Below, piece after piece: positions 25,002 through 33,770 of a stretch of DNA of 64,000 nucleotides; within the stretch, counting starts at the first letter, position 1; every line of letters starts with the position of its first letter. Origin of the DNA: CAVYHJ01 sp963768165 [NCBI: uncultured bacterium] (GTDB lineage Bacteria > UBP4 > UBA4092); contig CAVYHJ010000002.1 in NCBI GenBank assembly GCA_963768165.1, forward strand, positions 682,001 through 746,000, read 5' to 3'. The notes below the pieces were generated by a model. The model saw only the letters and a list, made by a program, of their open reading frames with translations. It had not been told where the DNA came from and did no database searches. Made by a program: the position numbers and the translations under genes.

Positions 25002-25232
25002 TATGCCATTTTGGCATAGCTAAATTGGCGATTTAAGGGGGTTAAAATGTTTCAAAATTGGGTGTGAGTTATCTCCGTATTGTCTCCGCTTTAACTCCGC
25101 TTCAACTCCCATTGAAGAAAAGCGAAGAATCGGTTCGAGTCAAGATTTAAGACTCTTTTGGGTAAGGTTGTTATTTACAGGTCAATCTTGGATGATTTCT
25201 GAAGGTTTTAAAAGAGGAGGCTATAATTTTGG
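25002..25232. repeat. Dispersed intergenic repeat, copy A
   Basis: This is one of three copies (others at 38821-39053 and 56765-56993) in the same orientation. Common blocks, in order: a small hairpin ATGCCA-TTT-TGGCAT, GCGATTTAAGGG, CAAAATTGGGT, four 11-bp units ending in CTCC (25066-25109), GAAGAAAAG, and TTTTAAAAGAGGAG. The rest of the 24767-25468 gap has no gene; A/T-rich sequence and the promoter of the aldo/keto reductase gene must lie there. Confidence 0.85.
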
Positions 25233-25468
25233 AAAAGAAAGGGGGTTTTTTAGAATTTTTGCTGTCAACTTAACTTTGACCTTTGGTGATTCACGCCTAC
25301 TTCGTATACATCAATAAAACTTTCAACTGGCTAGGAACCGGCTTATTCATTGACAGAATCCGGTAGAGTCTTCATAATAAACTTATAAAAAGTAAGTGAA
25401 CATAACTGGGCTTATCCGCCTTTTTATTTTCATTTTCTATATTCATTATAAGAAGGTATATTAGAATT

Positions 25469-26614
25469 ATGCAATATCGTGAATTCGGTAAAAGGTTAAA
25501 CTGGCAAGTATCGGCATTGGGTTTTGGTGCTATGCGTCTCCCCATCCTGAATAATGATGCCGGACAAATTGATGAACAATTAGCGATTCAAATGATTCGA
25601 ACCGGGATTGACCGGGGCATTAATTACGTCGATACCGCCTATGGCTATCATAATGGAAAAAGTGAAGTACTGGTTGGGAAAGCCCTGAAACAGGGATACC
25701 GGGAGAAAGTGAAAGTAGCCACCAAACTCCCCTGCTGGTTAATCAACAGCCGAGAGGATATGGATGCCAAACTTAAGGAACAATTAACCCGGTTGGATAT
25801 TCCCAAAATTGATTTATATCTCTTACATGCCCTTGGTAAAGACAGTTGGGCCAAGATGCAGGGATTGGGCGTTATTGAGTGGGCGGAGAAAAAAATGGCG
25901 GAAGGTGTCATTGGGAACCTGGGATTTTCATTTCATGATGATTATCCGGCTTTAAAAAAGATTATCGATGATTATGATTCTTGGACGTTCTGTCAACTTT
26001 TTATTAATTACTTAGACCAGGATAAACAAGCCACCCTCGAGGGTATGCAATATGCAGCCGAAAAAGGCATAGCTGTCGTGGTTATGGAACCCTTGCGGGG
26101 AGGGAAACTGGCTCAACCTACCGAACTTATTCAGGTTATTTGGGACAGTTCCGAGATAAAACGGCCCCCGGTTCAATGGGCATTGGACTGGTTATGGACT
26201 CGACCGGAAATCTCGGTGATTCTCTCCGGCATGAGTACACCACAGCAAGTCGAAGAGAACCTGGTATATGCCAACGAATCCAACATCGGGAAACTATCAC
26301 CCGCTGAATTGGATTTGATTGAACGAGTCCGCAAAGAATATAATTCCCTCATCCGGGTGAATTGTACATCCTGTCGGTATTGTATGCCCTGTCCTAATAA
26401 TGTCGATATTCCTGAGTTGTTTGGAATCTATAATGAAGCCGCCATGTTTGAAACCTGGAAGCCGATGAAAAAAAGATACCAGGAAATCCAGGATAAAAAA
26501 GCCAGCGTCGAGTATTGTCTGCAATGTGGAGAATGTGAAGACGCTTGTCCCCAATTTATCCCAATTCCTGAAAAACTCAAAGAAGTCCAACAAGCCCTGG
26601 CGAGTCCTTCATGA
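25469..26614 (+). CDS. Aldo/keto reductase with C-terminal 4Fe-4S domain
   Basis: The 381-residue protein has the aldo/keto reductase barrel in residues 1-280 with Asp/Tyr in NYVDTAYGYHNG, Lys in VATKLP and His in YLLHALG as the catalytic set. The last 90 residues carry two cysteine clusters, CTSCRYCMPC and CLQCGECEDACP, which should bind iron-sulfur. This architecture is widespread in anaerobes; the substrate is not known. Electrons may come from ferredoxin, linking it to the KorAB pool, but that is inference. The ATG lacks a strong Shine-Dalgarno (AAGGTAT lies 12 nt upstream). Confidence 0.88.
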   Translation: MQYREFGKRLNWQVSALGFGAMRLPILNNDAGQIDEQLAIQMIRTGIDRGINYVDTAYGYHNGKSEVLVGKALKQGYREKVKVATKLPCWLINSREDMDAKLKEQLTRLDIPKIDLYLLHALGKDSWAKMQGLGVIEWAEKKMAEGVIGNLGFSFHDDYPALKKIIDDYDSWTFCQLFINYLDQDKQATLEGMQYAAEKGIAVVVMEPLRGGKLAQPTELIQVIWDSSEIKRPPVQWALDWLWTRPEISVILSGMSTPQQVEENLVYANESNIGKLSPAELDLIERVRKEYNSLIRVNCTSCRYCMPCPNNVDIPELFGIYNEAAMFETWKPMKKRYQEIQDKKASVEYCLQCGECEDACPQFIPIPEKLKEVQQALASPS

Positions 26615-26635
26615 AAATATAAAAGATTTTATTTA

Positions 26636-26663
26636 TTGACAAAATTTTGATTTGAGATACAGT
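26636..26663 (+). promoter_or_regulatory. Sigma-70-like promoter candidate
   Basis: TTGACA (26636-26641), 16 bp, TACAGT (26658-26663). It lies about 240 bp before the glycosidase start and is one of two candidate promoters in the gap. Confidence 0.4.
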
Positions 26664-26836
26664 AAAACAATTTCAGATTGTAACTTTAAAAGCAAGAACG
26701 GATTAGGACGACACCCATTCCACTCATTTGACCATCCACACCTGATTCTCGACCAGAACCGCCATTTTCAGGAATTGCTTAACCCATTGTAATATATTGA
26801 GTTATAAAGTTTTGTAAGGAATTGTCCGAAAAATTA

Positions 26837-26851
26837 CACTGTTATAGTAGA
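26837..26851 (+). promoter_or_regulatory. Shared extended -10 element upstream of the glycosidase gene
   Basis: CACTGTTATAGTAGA is identical to elements at 29698-29712 and, on the other strand, 56609-56623. TGTTATAGT looks like an extended -10, with transcription expected about 10 bp further on and a leader of about 45 nt. Confidence 0.6.
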
Positions 26852-26904
26852 TATTTCGTGGATATTATATCGCATGTGACCTAAAATCTATTGAGGAGTT
26901 GTAA

Positions 26905-28935
26905 ATGACTTTTAAGAAAACAATATACAGCATATCATTTATTCTTGCCTGCTTTTTCATTGGCATTTTAGGTTTCACCGAATCCCATTTATCCATAACT
27001 CCACCTTCTGTAATCAATGTGAACCCCGTAAGTAATACAATCGCACTTTATAGTAAATATGAAATGCAATTTGATTTGACGACCAGTTTCAGTAATCCTT
27101 TTGACCCAAGTGTAATTGATATTCAAGCTATTGTCACATCCCCTACAAATTTAATTTCCACCACTTTTGCTTTTTGGTATCAGCCTTTCACCATTTCCGG
27201 CGGAGTGAACACTGCCGAAATATACACCGCTTCAGATACCACCCATTGGCTGATTCGATTTACACCCACGCAGGTCGGGAATTATTCTTATGTGATCCAA
27301 GTCAATTCTGTTCCCGGAAACAGTGTGTCGTCTACATTGTATTTCACAGCTGTTACTTCCAGCAATAACGGTTTTATCCGTACCCATCCTAATAATTATA
27401 AATATTTTCAGTTCGATAATAGCAGTTTTTACTTTCCCATTGGTCAGGATTTGGCGGGAAATAGCACCGGAACTCATCCCACACTGGACGGTGTAACAGC
27501 GGCGCGATACTATCATCCAAGATTGGCAGCCAATAAAGCCAATTGGATTCGGTTCTGGATGACGAATATATTCAATAACGCCATTGAATGGACTGGAACC
27601 GGATATTCGGGTCTGGGAAATTATGCACTGGATCGTGCGTATCGTATTGATAAGATATTGGAATCCGCTCAAGCGAATAACATCTATATCCAATTTACGC
27701 TATTGGATTTTCGTCAAGTAAGTGATTGGGCTGATGTTTATTGGCCGCAAAGTCCGTATAATTCAGTGAATGGAGGGCCTGTGTCCTATGCCCGACCGCA
27801 GGACTTTTTCACCAATTCTACGGCTATGGCAAGGTACCAAAATCAATTACGTTATATTGTCGCGCGCTGGGGTTACCTGCCGAATATTTTTGCATGGGAA
27901 CATTTTAATGAAGTCGAATACTCCGGCGATTCCAATGATAATGTATTCATTGATGATACCGTGAAAACTAATATCATCAATTGGCACAAGGCCATGGCGC
28001 AATACCTTAAGACAATTGACCCCAACAAACATTTAGTGACCACCAGTTCCGATGACCCCTGGTATGGGAAATATGGATTTTACACGTATAGTTTATGGTC
28101 AAGTCTCTGGCTGATTCCTCAAATGGATATTATCCAAACCCATATTTACACTTCTACGATTGAGAATGACATTACTCAACAGTCCCGCTATTTCCAAAAT
28201 ACATTTCACAAACCTGACTTGATTGCCGAATTTGGTTTACAAAATAATCCGGAATATACCAATACCACAGCCGCCAACGGGTCGGCCCATGGATTTGACC
28301 CGACAACTTTTAACGGGTCTTTTGCCCAACGGGATCATTTATTGGAAGGGACACATCACCATAACGCTCTTTGGACAGCTTTGATGAACGAAACCATGTC
28401 GGGAATATGGTGGTGGGATTATTATATCGAATCGGATACTACACTCCATCGGACATCCCCGCAATTTCCTTTGTACTATCATTATGTCCCTATCAACGCA
28501 TATCTGCAAATCACTTTAAATCCCGCAAAATATCCCTTTGAAGATTGGCCTAATTATGGATTGTCTTCGGCGATATTTACGACCTCCGCTAATATCAAAG
28601 CTTGTGGATTATCCACGGTTGACCGGGCTTATTTCTGGTTCCGTGATACCGCCAACGATTATTACACCGGTGCCGAACCGGGAGATATTGCCAATCGCAC
28701 AATTTCCAACGCAACCATTACTCTTACGGGTTTGTTAAGTAATACTCTGTATGCTGTGCGATACTTTGATACCTACAATTACGGCGGTCCAATAGGACAA
28801 AAACAATCGCTTCAATCTTCCAATACCGGAACGCTGACTCTCTCCATCCCATCCTTTCAGCGAGACTTAGCCGTCAAAATCCTCAAACTTTCCGAAGCCA
28901 CATCCATCCCAAAAAGAATCTGGAAGAAATATTAA
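26905..28935 (+). CDS. Exported glycoside hydrolase with N-terminal DUF5060-like domain
   Basis: The 676-residue protein has a signal peptide (cleavage near residue 24), an N-terminal immunoglobulin-like DUF5060-type domain (residues 30-155) and a TIM barrel with clan GH-A features. FYFPIGQDL begins the barrel, the HFNEVEY motif supplies the acid/base at Glu336, and DLIAEFGLQNN the nucleophile at Glu442. A beta-sandwich of about 110 residues closes the protein. It should cleave an extracellular polysaccharide; GH5- or GH39-like specificity cannot be told apart by eye. GAGGAG precedes the ATG. It has the same promoter element as the kelch-PKD gene. Confidence 0.8.
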   Translation: MTFKKTIYSISFILACFFIGILGFTESHLSITPPSVINVNPVSNTIALYSKYEMQFDLTTSFSNPFDPSVIDIQAIVTSPTNLISTTFAFWYQPFTISGGVNTAEIYTASDTTHWLIRFTPTQVGNYSYVIQVNSVPGNSVSSTLYFTAVTSSNNGFIRTHPNNYKYFQFDNSSFYFPIGQDLAGNSTGTHPTLDGVTAARYYHPRLAANKANWIRFWMTNIFNNAIEWTGTGYSGLGNYALDRAYRIDKILESAQANNIYIQFTLLDFRQVSDWADVYWPQSPYNSVNGGPVSYARPQDFFTNSTAMARYQNQLRYIVARWGYLPNIFAWEHFNEVEYSGDSNDNVFIDDTVKTNIINWHKAMAQYLKTIDPNKHLVTTSSDDPWYGKYGFYTYSLWSSLWLIPQMDIIQTHIYTSTIENDITQQSRYFQNTFHKPDLIAEFGLQNNPEYTNTTAANGSAHGFDPTTFNGSFAQRDHLLEGTHHHNALWTALMNETMSGIWWWDYYIESDTTLHRTSPQFPLYYHYVPINAYLQITLNPAKYPFEDWPNYGLSSAIFTTSANIKACGLSTVDRAYFWFRDTANDYYTGAEPGDIANRTISNATITLTGLLSNTLYAVRYFDTYNYGGPIGQKQSLQSSNTGTLTLSIPSFQRDLAVKILKLSEATSIPKRIWKKY

Positions 28936-29022
28936 CTTTTGACCCAAATCCTTCCTTCCACTAGAATATCTATGTCAAAATTATATTATTTAACTTTAAA
29001 CTTTAAATTTTAGACTATCTAT

Positions 29023-29097
29023 GGCCCCATCGTCTAATGGTTAGGACGTCAGATTCTCAATCTGATAATACGGGTTCGATTCCCGTTGGGGCTACCA
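29023..29097 (+). tRNA. tRNA-Glu (anticodon CTC)
   Basis: GGCCCCA (29023-29029) pairs with TGGGGCT (29087-29093), including a terminal G-U. The D arm GTC...GAC, the anticodon stem TCAGA/TCTGA around loop TTCTCAA (anticodon CTC) and the T arm ACGGG-TTCGATT-CCCGT are all intact. The 3' ACCA is encoded. The gene stands alone. Confidence 0.95.
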
Positions 29098-29483
29098 GCT
29101 TGGCAGTATTGGATTATCCAGCACTGGCAAGGTTATACGAAAGATAGATTTTTTCTTTTCATCTATGCAAAACAAGGCAAAGGATATCTCTTTTTAACGT
29201 CTAAACGTGACAAATCTTTTCCCAGTCGGAGTGATTCTCTTTTAAGACTTTTTGAAATATGGAGTTTAATCAATGGCAGAAGAAACGAGTACTTTATTAA
29301 TTAAGATAGAAACCAATTGATGAAACGCTGTAAAATTTATCGTCGAAAAGGTATTGCGCTTCTCCCAAGTCAATTATTATGGATTTCAAGAATGAATACT
29401 TGGCACTGTTTGTATACAATTATCTCTTTTAAAATCAATAATATTTCCCCTGTTTTTCAATCCAATTGACCTGAATTTTTTAC

Positions 29484-29511
29484 TTGACAAAGCAAGTAAT
29501 GGGAGTATAAT
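29484..29511 (+). promoter_or_regulatory. Sigma-70-like promoter candidate
   Basis: TTGACA (29484-29489), 16 bp, TATAAT (29506-29511) is a strong consensus match. The nearest gene start is 250 bp downstream, so it would make a long leader or a small RNA. Confidence 0.55.
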
Positions 29512-29697
29512 TCTCGTAGATATTTATATGGAAATTAGAAGACGGGATATTGGGAAAAAACTGGGAAGGATGCTATTTTTAGAAAAATTACCGAATAATA
29601 CCCCGTTTTTTATTTTTATAAATAATTGAAAATAAACATGTTACAAAAATAATAGAAATATATTTATAATTTGTGTAAGAAAATGGCTTCGAGATGA

Positions 29698-29712
29698 CAC
29701 TGTTATAGTAGA
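29698..29712 (+). promoter_or_regulatory. Shared extended -10 element upstream of the kelch-PKD gene
   Basis: CACTGTTATAGTAGA is preceded by TGTAAGAAA and GGCTTCGAGAT in the same spacing as on the minus strand at 56.6 kb, so conservation covers about 40 bp. It lies 49 bp before the ATG. Confidence 0.6.
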
Positions 29713-29760
29713 CAGTAACTATTAAAGTAGTATAATATGACATTCTTAGGAGGATTTAAA

Positions 29761-32757
29761 ATGTTCTTTAAACGTACTGGTTTTGTTTTAGCAATATCCA
29801 TTTTCTTTCTCTTATTAACCCACCAAACACAGGCACAAAGTTGGACACAACTCATCGCAAATGGAAACAGCCTGAGTGTACCGACGACGCGATATGAGCT
29901 TAGTGCAGTCTACGATAATATAAACAATCGCATGACTATTTTTGGGGGAACTCCCCAAGCTAATGTGACTAATCTAAATGATGTGTGGGTTCTTAGCAAT
30001 GCCAATGGATTTGGTGGAACTCCCGCGTGGACACAGCTCTTTCCAATAGGTGGTCCTCCTGCAGTACGTGTATCGCATACCGCTATTAATGATGTTGCCA
30101 ATAATCGAATGACAATTTTTGGAGGGTTTAATGGGAGTTTTTATAACGATGTGTGGGTACTCAGTACGGCGAATGGACTAGGAGGAACACCCGCTTGGAC
30201 ACAACTCTCTCCAACTGGAGGACCACCGTCTGGACGATATGCTCCTACGGCGGTCTACGATGTTGCCAATAATCGGATGACGATTTTTGGGGGAACTAGT
30301 GGATCTGGTCTAAATGATGTGTGGGTTCTTAGCAATGCCAATGGATTGGGTGGAACACCCGTGTGGACACAACTCTCTCCAACTGGAACTGCTCCAGCGC
30401 CACGTGCATATCATAGTGCGGTTTACGATGCAACCAATAATCTTATGACAATCTTTGGGGGGTATAATAATGGGAACTGGTTTAATGATGTGTGGGTGCT
30501 CAGTAATGCCAATGGACTCGACAGTACAACATCCTCTTGGACACAACTTTTTCCAAGCGGGAGTACTCCGGCAATACGAGAGCTTCCTACGGTTGTCTAT
30601 GATGATACTAATAATCGGATGATGATTTTTGGAGGGGTGAATGGTAGTACTACTTTTAATGATGTATGGGTACTCAGTAATGCCAATGGATTAGGAGGAA
30701 CTCCTGCTTGGACACAAATTACTACGACTGGGAGTACTCCAACAACGCGATGTGGACAAACTGGAACTTACGATGCTACCAATAATCGGATGACTGTCTT
30801 TGGGGGGCAGAGTTTTACTGGAACTTATTTTAACGATGTGTGGGTACTCAGCACAGCGAATGGACTAACACCATCACCCAGTGCCGGCTTCTATGCCGTT
30901 CCCACCAGTGGGTTTGTCCCCTTGCAGGTTCAGTTTACGGATACCTCAGCCAATACTCCCACCAGTTGGACATGGAGCTTTGGGGACGGAGGGACCAGCA
31001 CAACACAAAATCCGAGTTATTCTTATAATTCCGCAGGAACCTTTACCGTACAACTCATTGCGAGTAATACCTATGAAACCAGTACGGCCATAATATCCAA
31101 TTACATTTATACCATCAGTACGGCGGGTGAAATCCCTCCCCTTTTATCCAATCTACCCAGTCTCAAAGCGTTCATCGGGTATGGATTAACCACGGTCTTT
31201 AACTTGGAAGATTACAATAGCGGCGGGAGGGGGACAAGTTATTCATTCCTGACTAACTTCCTATCTTTGGGTACTCTCCTGGGGAGTTCGGTCAGCGAAT
31301 CGGCTTATGATTCCGCCACTGTGGGAACCAATACCTATGAAATCAGCAATAATGTAGGATCCAGTTCCGGTAATGGGTCTGTCAAATATTCCACCTACAA
31401 GATTTACAAACTTCCCATTGTGGGATTAACCCCCGGTTCGTCCTGGGATATGAACGTGGGAAGCTATACTTACAATACCAGCGGTCTGGCACTTCCTCCC
31501 TCTTTTGGGAATCCGACCGCTTTGCATATCAGCAACTTGTCCAATGTGACGGCCTACTGGGTAAACGATTCAGTTATCCGAATCACCTCCTTGCAATCCT
31601 TCACAGGAGCCGTAGATGTAGACGTGACAGCGTCTCCTTTTGTCCCTGCGGGAACAGATCAGGATAAGGAACGCTTCTATGTTTACAGCAACCTGTTATC
31701 CCATAGTACTTTCAGTACAGGCAGGGACACCACGACCTGGTCACCGATGGAAAGACCCCTGGGTAAGTCTACGCTGGCTGCGCAACAATGGATATACAGT
31801 TATACGGATGCAGCAGGCACTCAAGCCAAGGGCATATGGAAATTCACTTTTACGGATGCCAGTAGCGGTGTGAAAGCGACTCCGGTGGTATCAGATTGGA
31901 TTAATATTACTAACGGGCAATGGTATACCTTTCGGATACGCTTGGTAGCGGATATCCCCAATAACAGTCATCAAGCGTTCTTATATGGGTTTACCAATTA
32001 TCCGGAGAGTGGCACCCAGACGGATATTGTCGGGAACGGGTTGTTCGGCGTACCGACGGTCTGGACCTGGCAGGAAGCGCCGTTATTGGCGCATGGCAGT
32101 GGCACCACCGGTTATCCGCAGTTTCAATTCAAGGCGGGGGGGGTGGGCAGTATCTATGTAGATGAGATACAAATTATCAATGCTGCCCCTGCGTTAATGC
32201 AAGCGCGCAGCAACACCCATTCCCATTATCTCTATGGACAATTTACTACCGGGACTGATACGACGGGCTGGGGACAGGAATTGTATCCCGGCGCGGGAAG
32301 CGCACCGGAGATTTCCGTTGACCACGGGTTGGTCTTAAACTTTGCGGAAGCGGGGGTGGGGACAACAGCTCAGGAAGGGATTAAATGGACGGCCAACAAT
32401 GGAGTACAGGGACCGCTGCATGCCTATTCCTTCCCGGACAATGTGGGTCATCAAGTAGGTACCCAGTTGACGTTGGCCATAGAATCTGGCAATTTTAACA
32501 CCTTGGGTATTGTCTTGGTCGCGGCGTATGGAACTCAGACCGCAGGGGATCAAGACTTCAATAACTTAATAGCCGTGGCGGGGGTTGGGGTATTGGTGAG
32601 TGGAAATTACTATGCCATCGGTGAGGCGGTATACCCGTATGCTCAAGACCAATTTGGGTTACGCAGTGATGCGTCAGGGATCTTGGTGGTCAATAACGTG
32701 GACGTGGATGTGGATAATGATGACCCCAACTTTGGGGACGCGACATTATTTCCCTAA
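29761..32757 (+). CDS. Exported kelch-PKD protein with large shared C-terminal module
   Basis: The 998-residue protein starts at the ATG at 29761 behind AGGAGG (an earlier in-frame ATG at 29737 lacks a site). After the signal peptide (cleavage near TQAQ) come six kelch-type repeats of about 58 residues, each with NRMTIFGG, NDVWVLSNANGLGG and a W-T-Q core, probably one beta-propeller (residues 30-370). A PKD domain follows (about 375-445, WTWSFGDGGTSTTQNPSYSY). Residues 456-998 form a module also present at the end of the S53 peptidase at 57159-59957, ending DNDDPNFGDATLFP. A surface or secreted adhesion/binding role is likely. A terminator follows the stop. Confidence 0.85.
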   Translation: MFFKRTGFVLAISIFFLLLTHQTQAQSWTQLIANGNSLSVPTTRYELSAVYDNINNRMTIFGGTPQANVTNLNDVWVLSNANGFGGTPAWTQLFPIGGPPAVRVSHTAINDVANNRMTIFGGFNGSFYNDVWVLSTANGLGGTPAWTQLSPTGGPPSGRYAPTAVYDVANNRMTIFGGTSGSGLNDVWVLSNANGLGGTPVWTQLSPTGTAPAPRAYHSAVYDATNNLMTIFGGYNNGNWFNDVWVLSNANGLDSTTSSWTQLFPSGSTPAIRELPTVVYDDTNNRMMIFGGVNGSTTFNDVWVLSNANGLGGTPAWTQITTTGSTPTTRCGQTGTYDATNNRMTVFGGQSFTGTYFNDVWVLSTANGLTPSPSAGFYAVPTSGFVPLQVQFTDTSANTPTSWTWSFGDGGTSTTQNPSYSYNSAGTFTVQLIASNTYETSTAIISNYIYTISTAGEIPPLLSNLPSLKAFIGYGLTTVFNLEDYNSGGRGTSYSFLTNFLSLGTLLGSSVSESAYDSATVGTNTYEISNNVGSSSGNGSVKYSTYKIYKLPIVGLTPGSSWDMNVGSYTYNTSGLALPPSFGNPTALHISNLSNVTAYWVNDSVIRITSLQSFTGAVDVDVTASPFVPAGTDQDKERFYVYSNLLSHSTFSTGRDTTTWSPMERPLGKSTLAAQQWIYSYTDAAGTQAKGIWKFTFTDASSGVKATPVVSDWINITNGQWYTFRIRLVADIPNNSHQAFLYGFTNYPESGTQTDIVGNGLFGVPTVWTWQEAPLLAHGSGTTGYPQFQFKAGGVGSIYVDEIQIINAAPALMQARSNTHSHYLYGQFTTGTDTTGWGQELYPGAGSAPEISVDHGLVLNFAEAGVGTTAQEGIKWTANNGVQGPLHAYSFPDNVGHQVGTQLTLAIESGNFNTLGIVLVAAYGTQTAGDQDFNNLIAVAGVGVLVSGNYYAIGEAVYPYAQDQFGLRSDASGILVVNNVDVDVDNDDPNFGDATLFP

Positions 32758-32783
32758 ATAGCACCGTTTGAAGTAGAAACTAA

Positions 32784-32813
32784 AAGCGGATGAGTTATTC
32801 ATCCGCTTTTTTT
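32784..32813 (+). terminator. Rho-independent terminator
   Basis: GCGGATGA (32786-32793) pairs perfectly with TCATCCGC (32799-32806), followed by seven Ts. It ends transcription of the kelch-PKD gene, a few bases from the stop of the convergent gmhA. Confidence 0.9.
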
Positions 32814-32814
32814 A

Positions 32815-33399
32815 TTAATGGGACTTATTGGAAAATAGTTCTTTTTCAATGATTTCGCAGATGATGTGAAGTGCCGTGATATGCCCTTCCTGCACGCGCG
32901 GAGTGTATTCCGAAGGAATAACTAAACAATAATCTACTTTCTTGACCAATGATTTTCCCTTTTCTCCAGTCAATCCAATGGTGACCACTCCTTTGCGTTT
33001 CGCTTCCACAAAGGCTTTCAGCACATTGGGCGATGTTCCGCTGGTAGTGATACCAATCGCCACATCTCCTCGATTTGCCAATCCCTCGATTTGCCGGGAA
33101 AAGAGATTTTCAAATCCGTAATCATTGGCAACGGCCGTGATAATGGACGAGTCGGTTGTCAATGCCATTGCCGGTAAAGATTTTCGGTCTTTATAAAACC
33201 GTCCCACCCATTCCGCGGCGATATGTTGGGCATCCGCGGCACTCCCGCCGTTCCCGAATAATAAAACTTTCTTGTTGCTCCGAAAGGCTTTGATAATGGT
33301 TTTAGCAATGGACACAATCACATCCACCTGTTTACCTTCCGCCAAGTTGATTTTAACCAGGGCGCTTTTCGCCAATTGTTTTTTCACAAATTCTTTCAT
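32815..33399 (-). CDS. gmhA: Phosphoheptose isomerase
   Basis: GmhA turns sedoheptulose 7-phosphate into heptose 7-phosphate, the first step of ADP-heptose synthesis for lipopolysaccharide inner core or other heptosides. The 194-residue SIS-domain protein has GNGGSAADAQHIAAEWVGRF with the catalytic His and Glu, TTSGTSPNVLKA as the phosphate loop, and VQEGHITALHIICE with the second active-site His. Length and motifs fit GmhA; DiaA, a relative that binds DnaA, is less likely because of the intact active-site residues. Its presence argues for a diderm envelope. Confidence 0.85.
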   Translation of the reverse strand: MKEFVKKQLAKSALVKINLAEGKQVDVIVSIAKTIIKAFRSNKKVLLFGNGGSAADAQHIAAEWVGRFYKDRKSLPAMALTTDSSIITAVANDYGFENLFSRQIEGLANRGDVAIGITTSGTSPNVLKAFVEAKRKGVVTIGLTGEKGKSLVKKVDYCLVIPSEYTPRVQEGHITALHIICEIIEKELFSNKSH

Positions 33400-33494
33400 T
33401 TTATTTTATCTTTCCGAATATTTATTTGAGAAAAAAGAGACGTATCATCCCCCAGAATTAGACTATGATTTTTTAGACTTTTAAAAATTCAGAA

Positions 33495-33755
33495 CTATTG
33501 TTCTGATGTAAATAATCGGTCTAATACCTGCCCGACTTCTTTGCGCTCATCCAAATATTTCCCGATGATGACACCCAGCGTTACTAAAAGGAGCAAGACC
33601 AGCGTGTCCCAGAACCCCAGCCAATGAAACAATATACCCAGAATACCTCCCAAAACACCGCCAATAATCAATCGCGGATGACGCTGTGCCCATTGTATAA
33701 TACCTTCCAACACTTCGTTTCTCCCCCTTTGCGGATAATCGGATTGGACTTCCAT
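33495..33755 (-). CDS. DUF2273 small membrane protein
   Basis: The 86-residue protein has two membrane segments (HPRLIIGGVLGGILGILFHW, and WDTLVLLLLVTLGVIIG) and ends in a charged tail (KYLDERKEVGQVLDRLF). This matches the DUF2273 proteins that regularly accompany Asp23 and AmaP. AAAGGAAA precedes the ATG. It is third in a tight operon, 15 bp after amaP. Confidence 0.85.
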   Translation of the reverse strand: MEVQSDYPQRGRNEVLEGIIQWAQRHPRLIIGGVLGGILGILFHWLGFWDTLVLLLLVTLGVIIGKYLDERKEVGQVLDRLFTSEQ

Positions 33756-33770
33756 ATTTAATTTCCTTTC

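Larger units (their letters stand above)
29098..29760. other. Intergenic region after tRNA-Glu
   Basis: This gap has no convincing gene. A 72-codon frame overlapping the tRNA is not supported. A 15-codon frame starts at an ATG near 29273 (MAEETSTLLIKIETN) and might be a remnant. Two promoter candidates lie in the second half. Confidence 0.45.

Noticed and set aside
29086-29304. 72-codon open frame overlapping tRNA-Glu
   Set aside because: It starts inside the tRNA acceptor stem and has no ribosome site or recognisable sequence.
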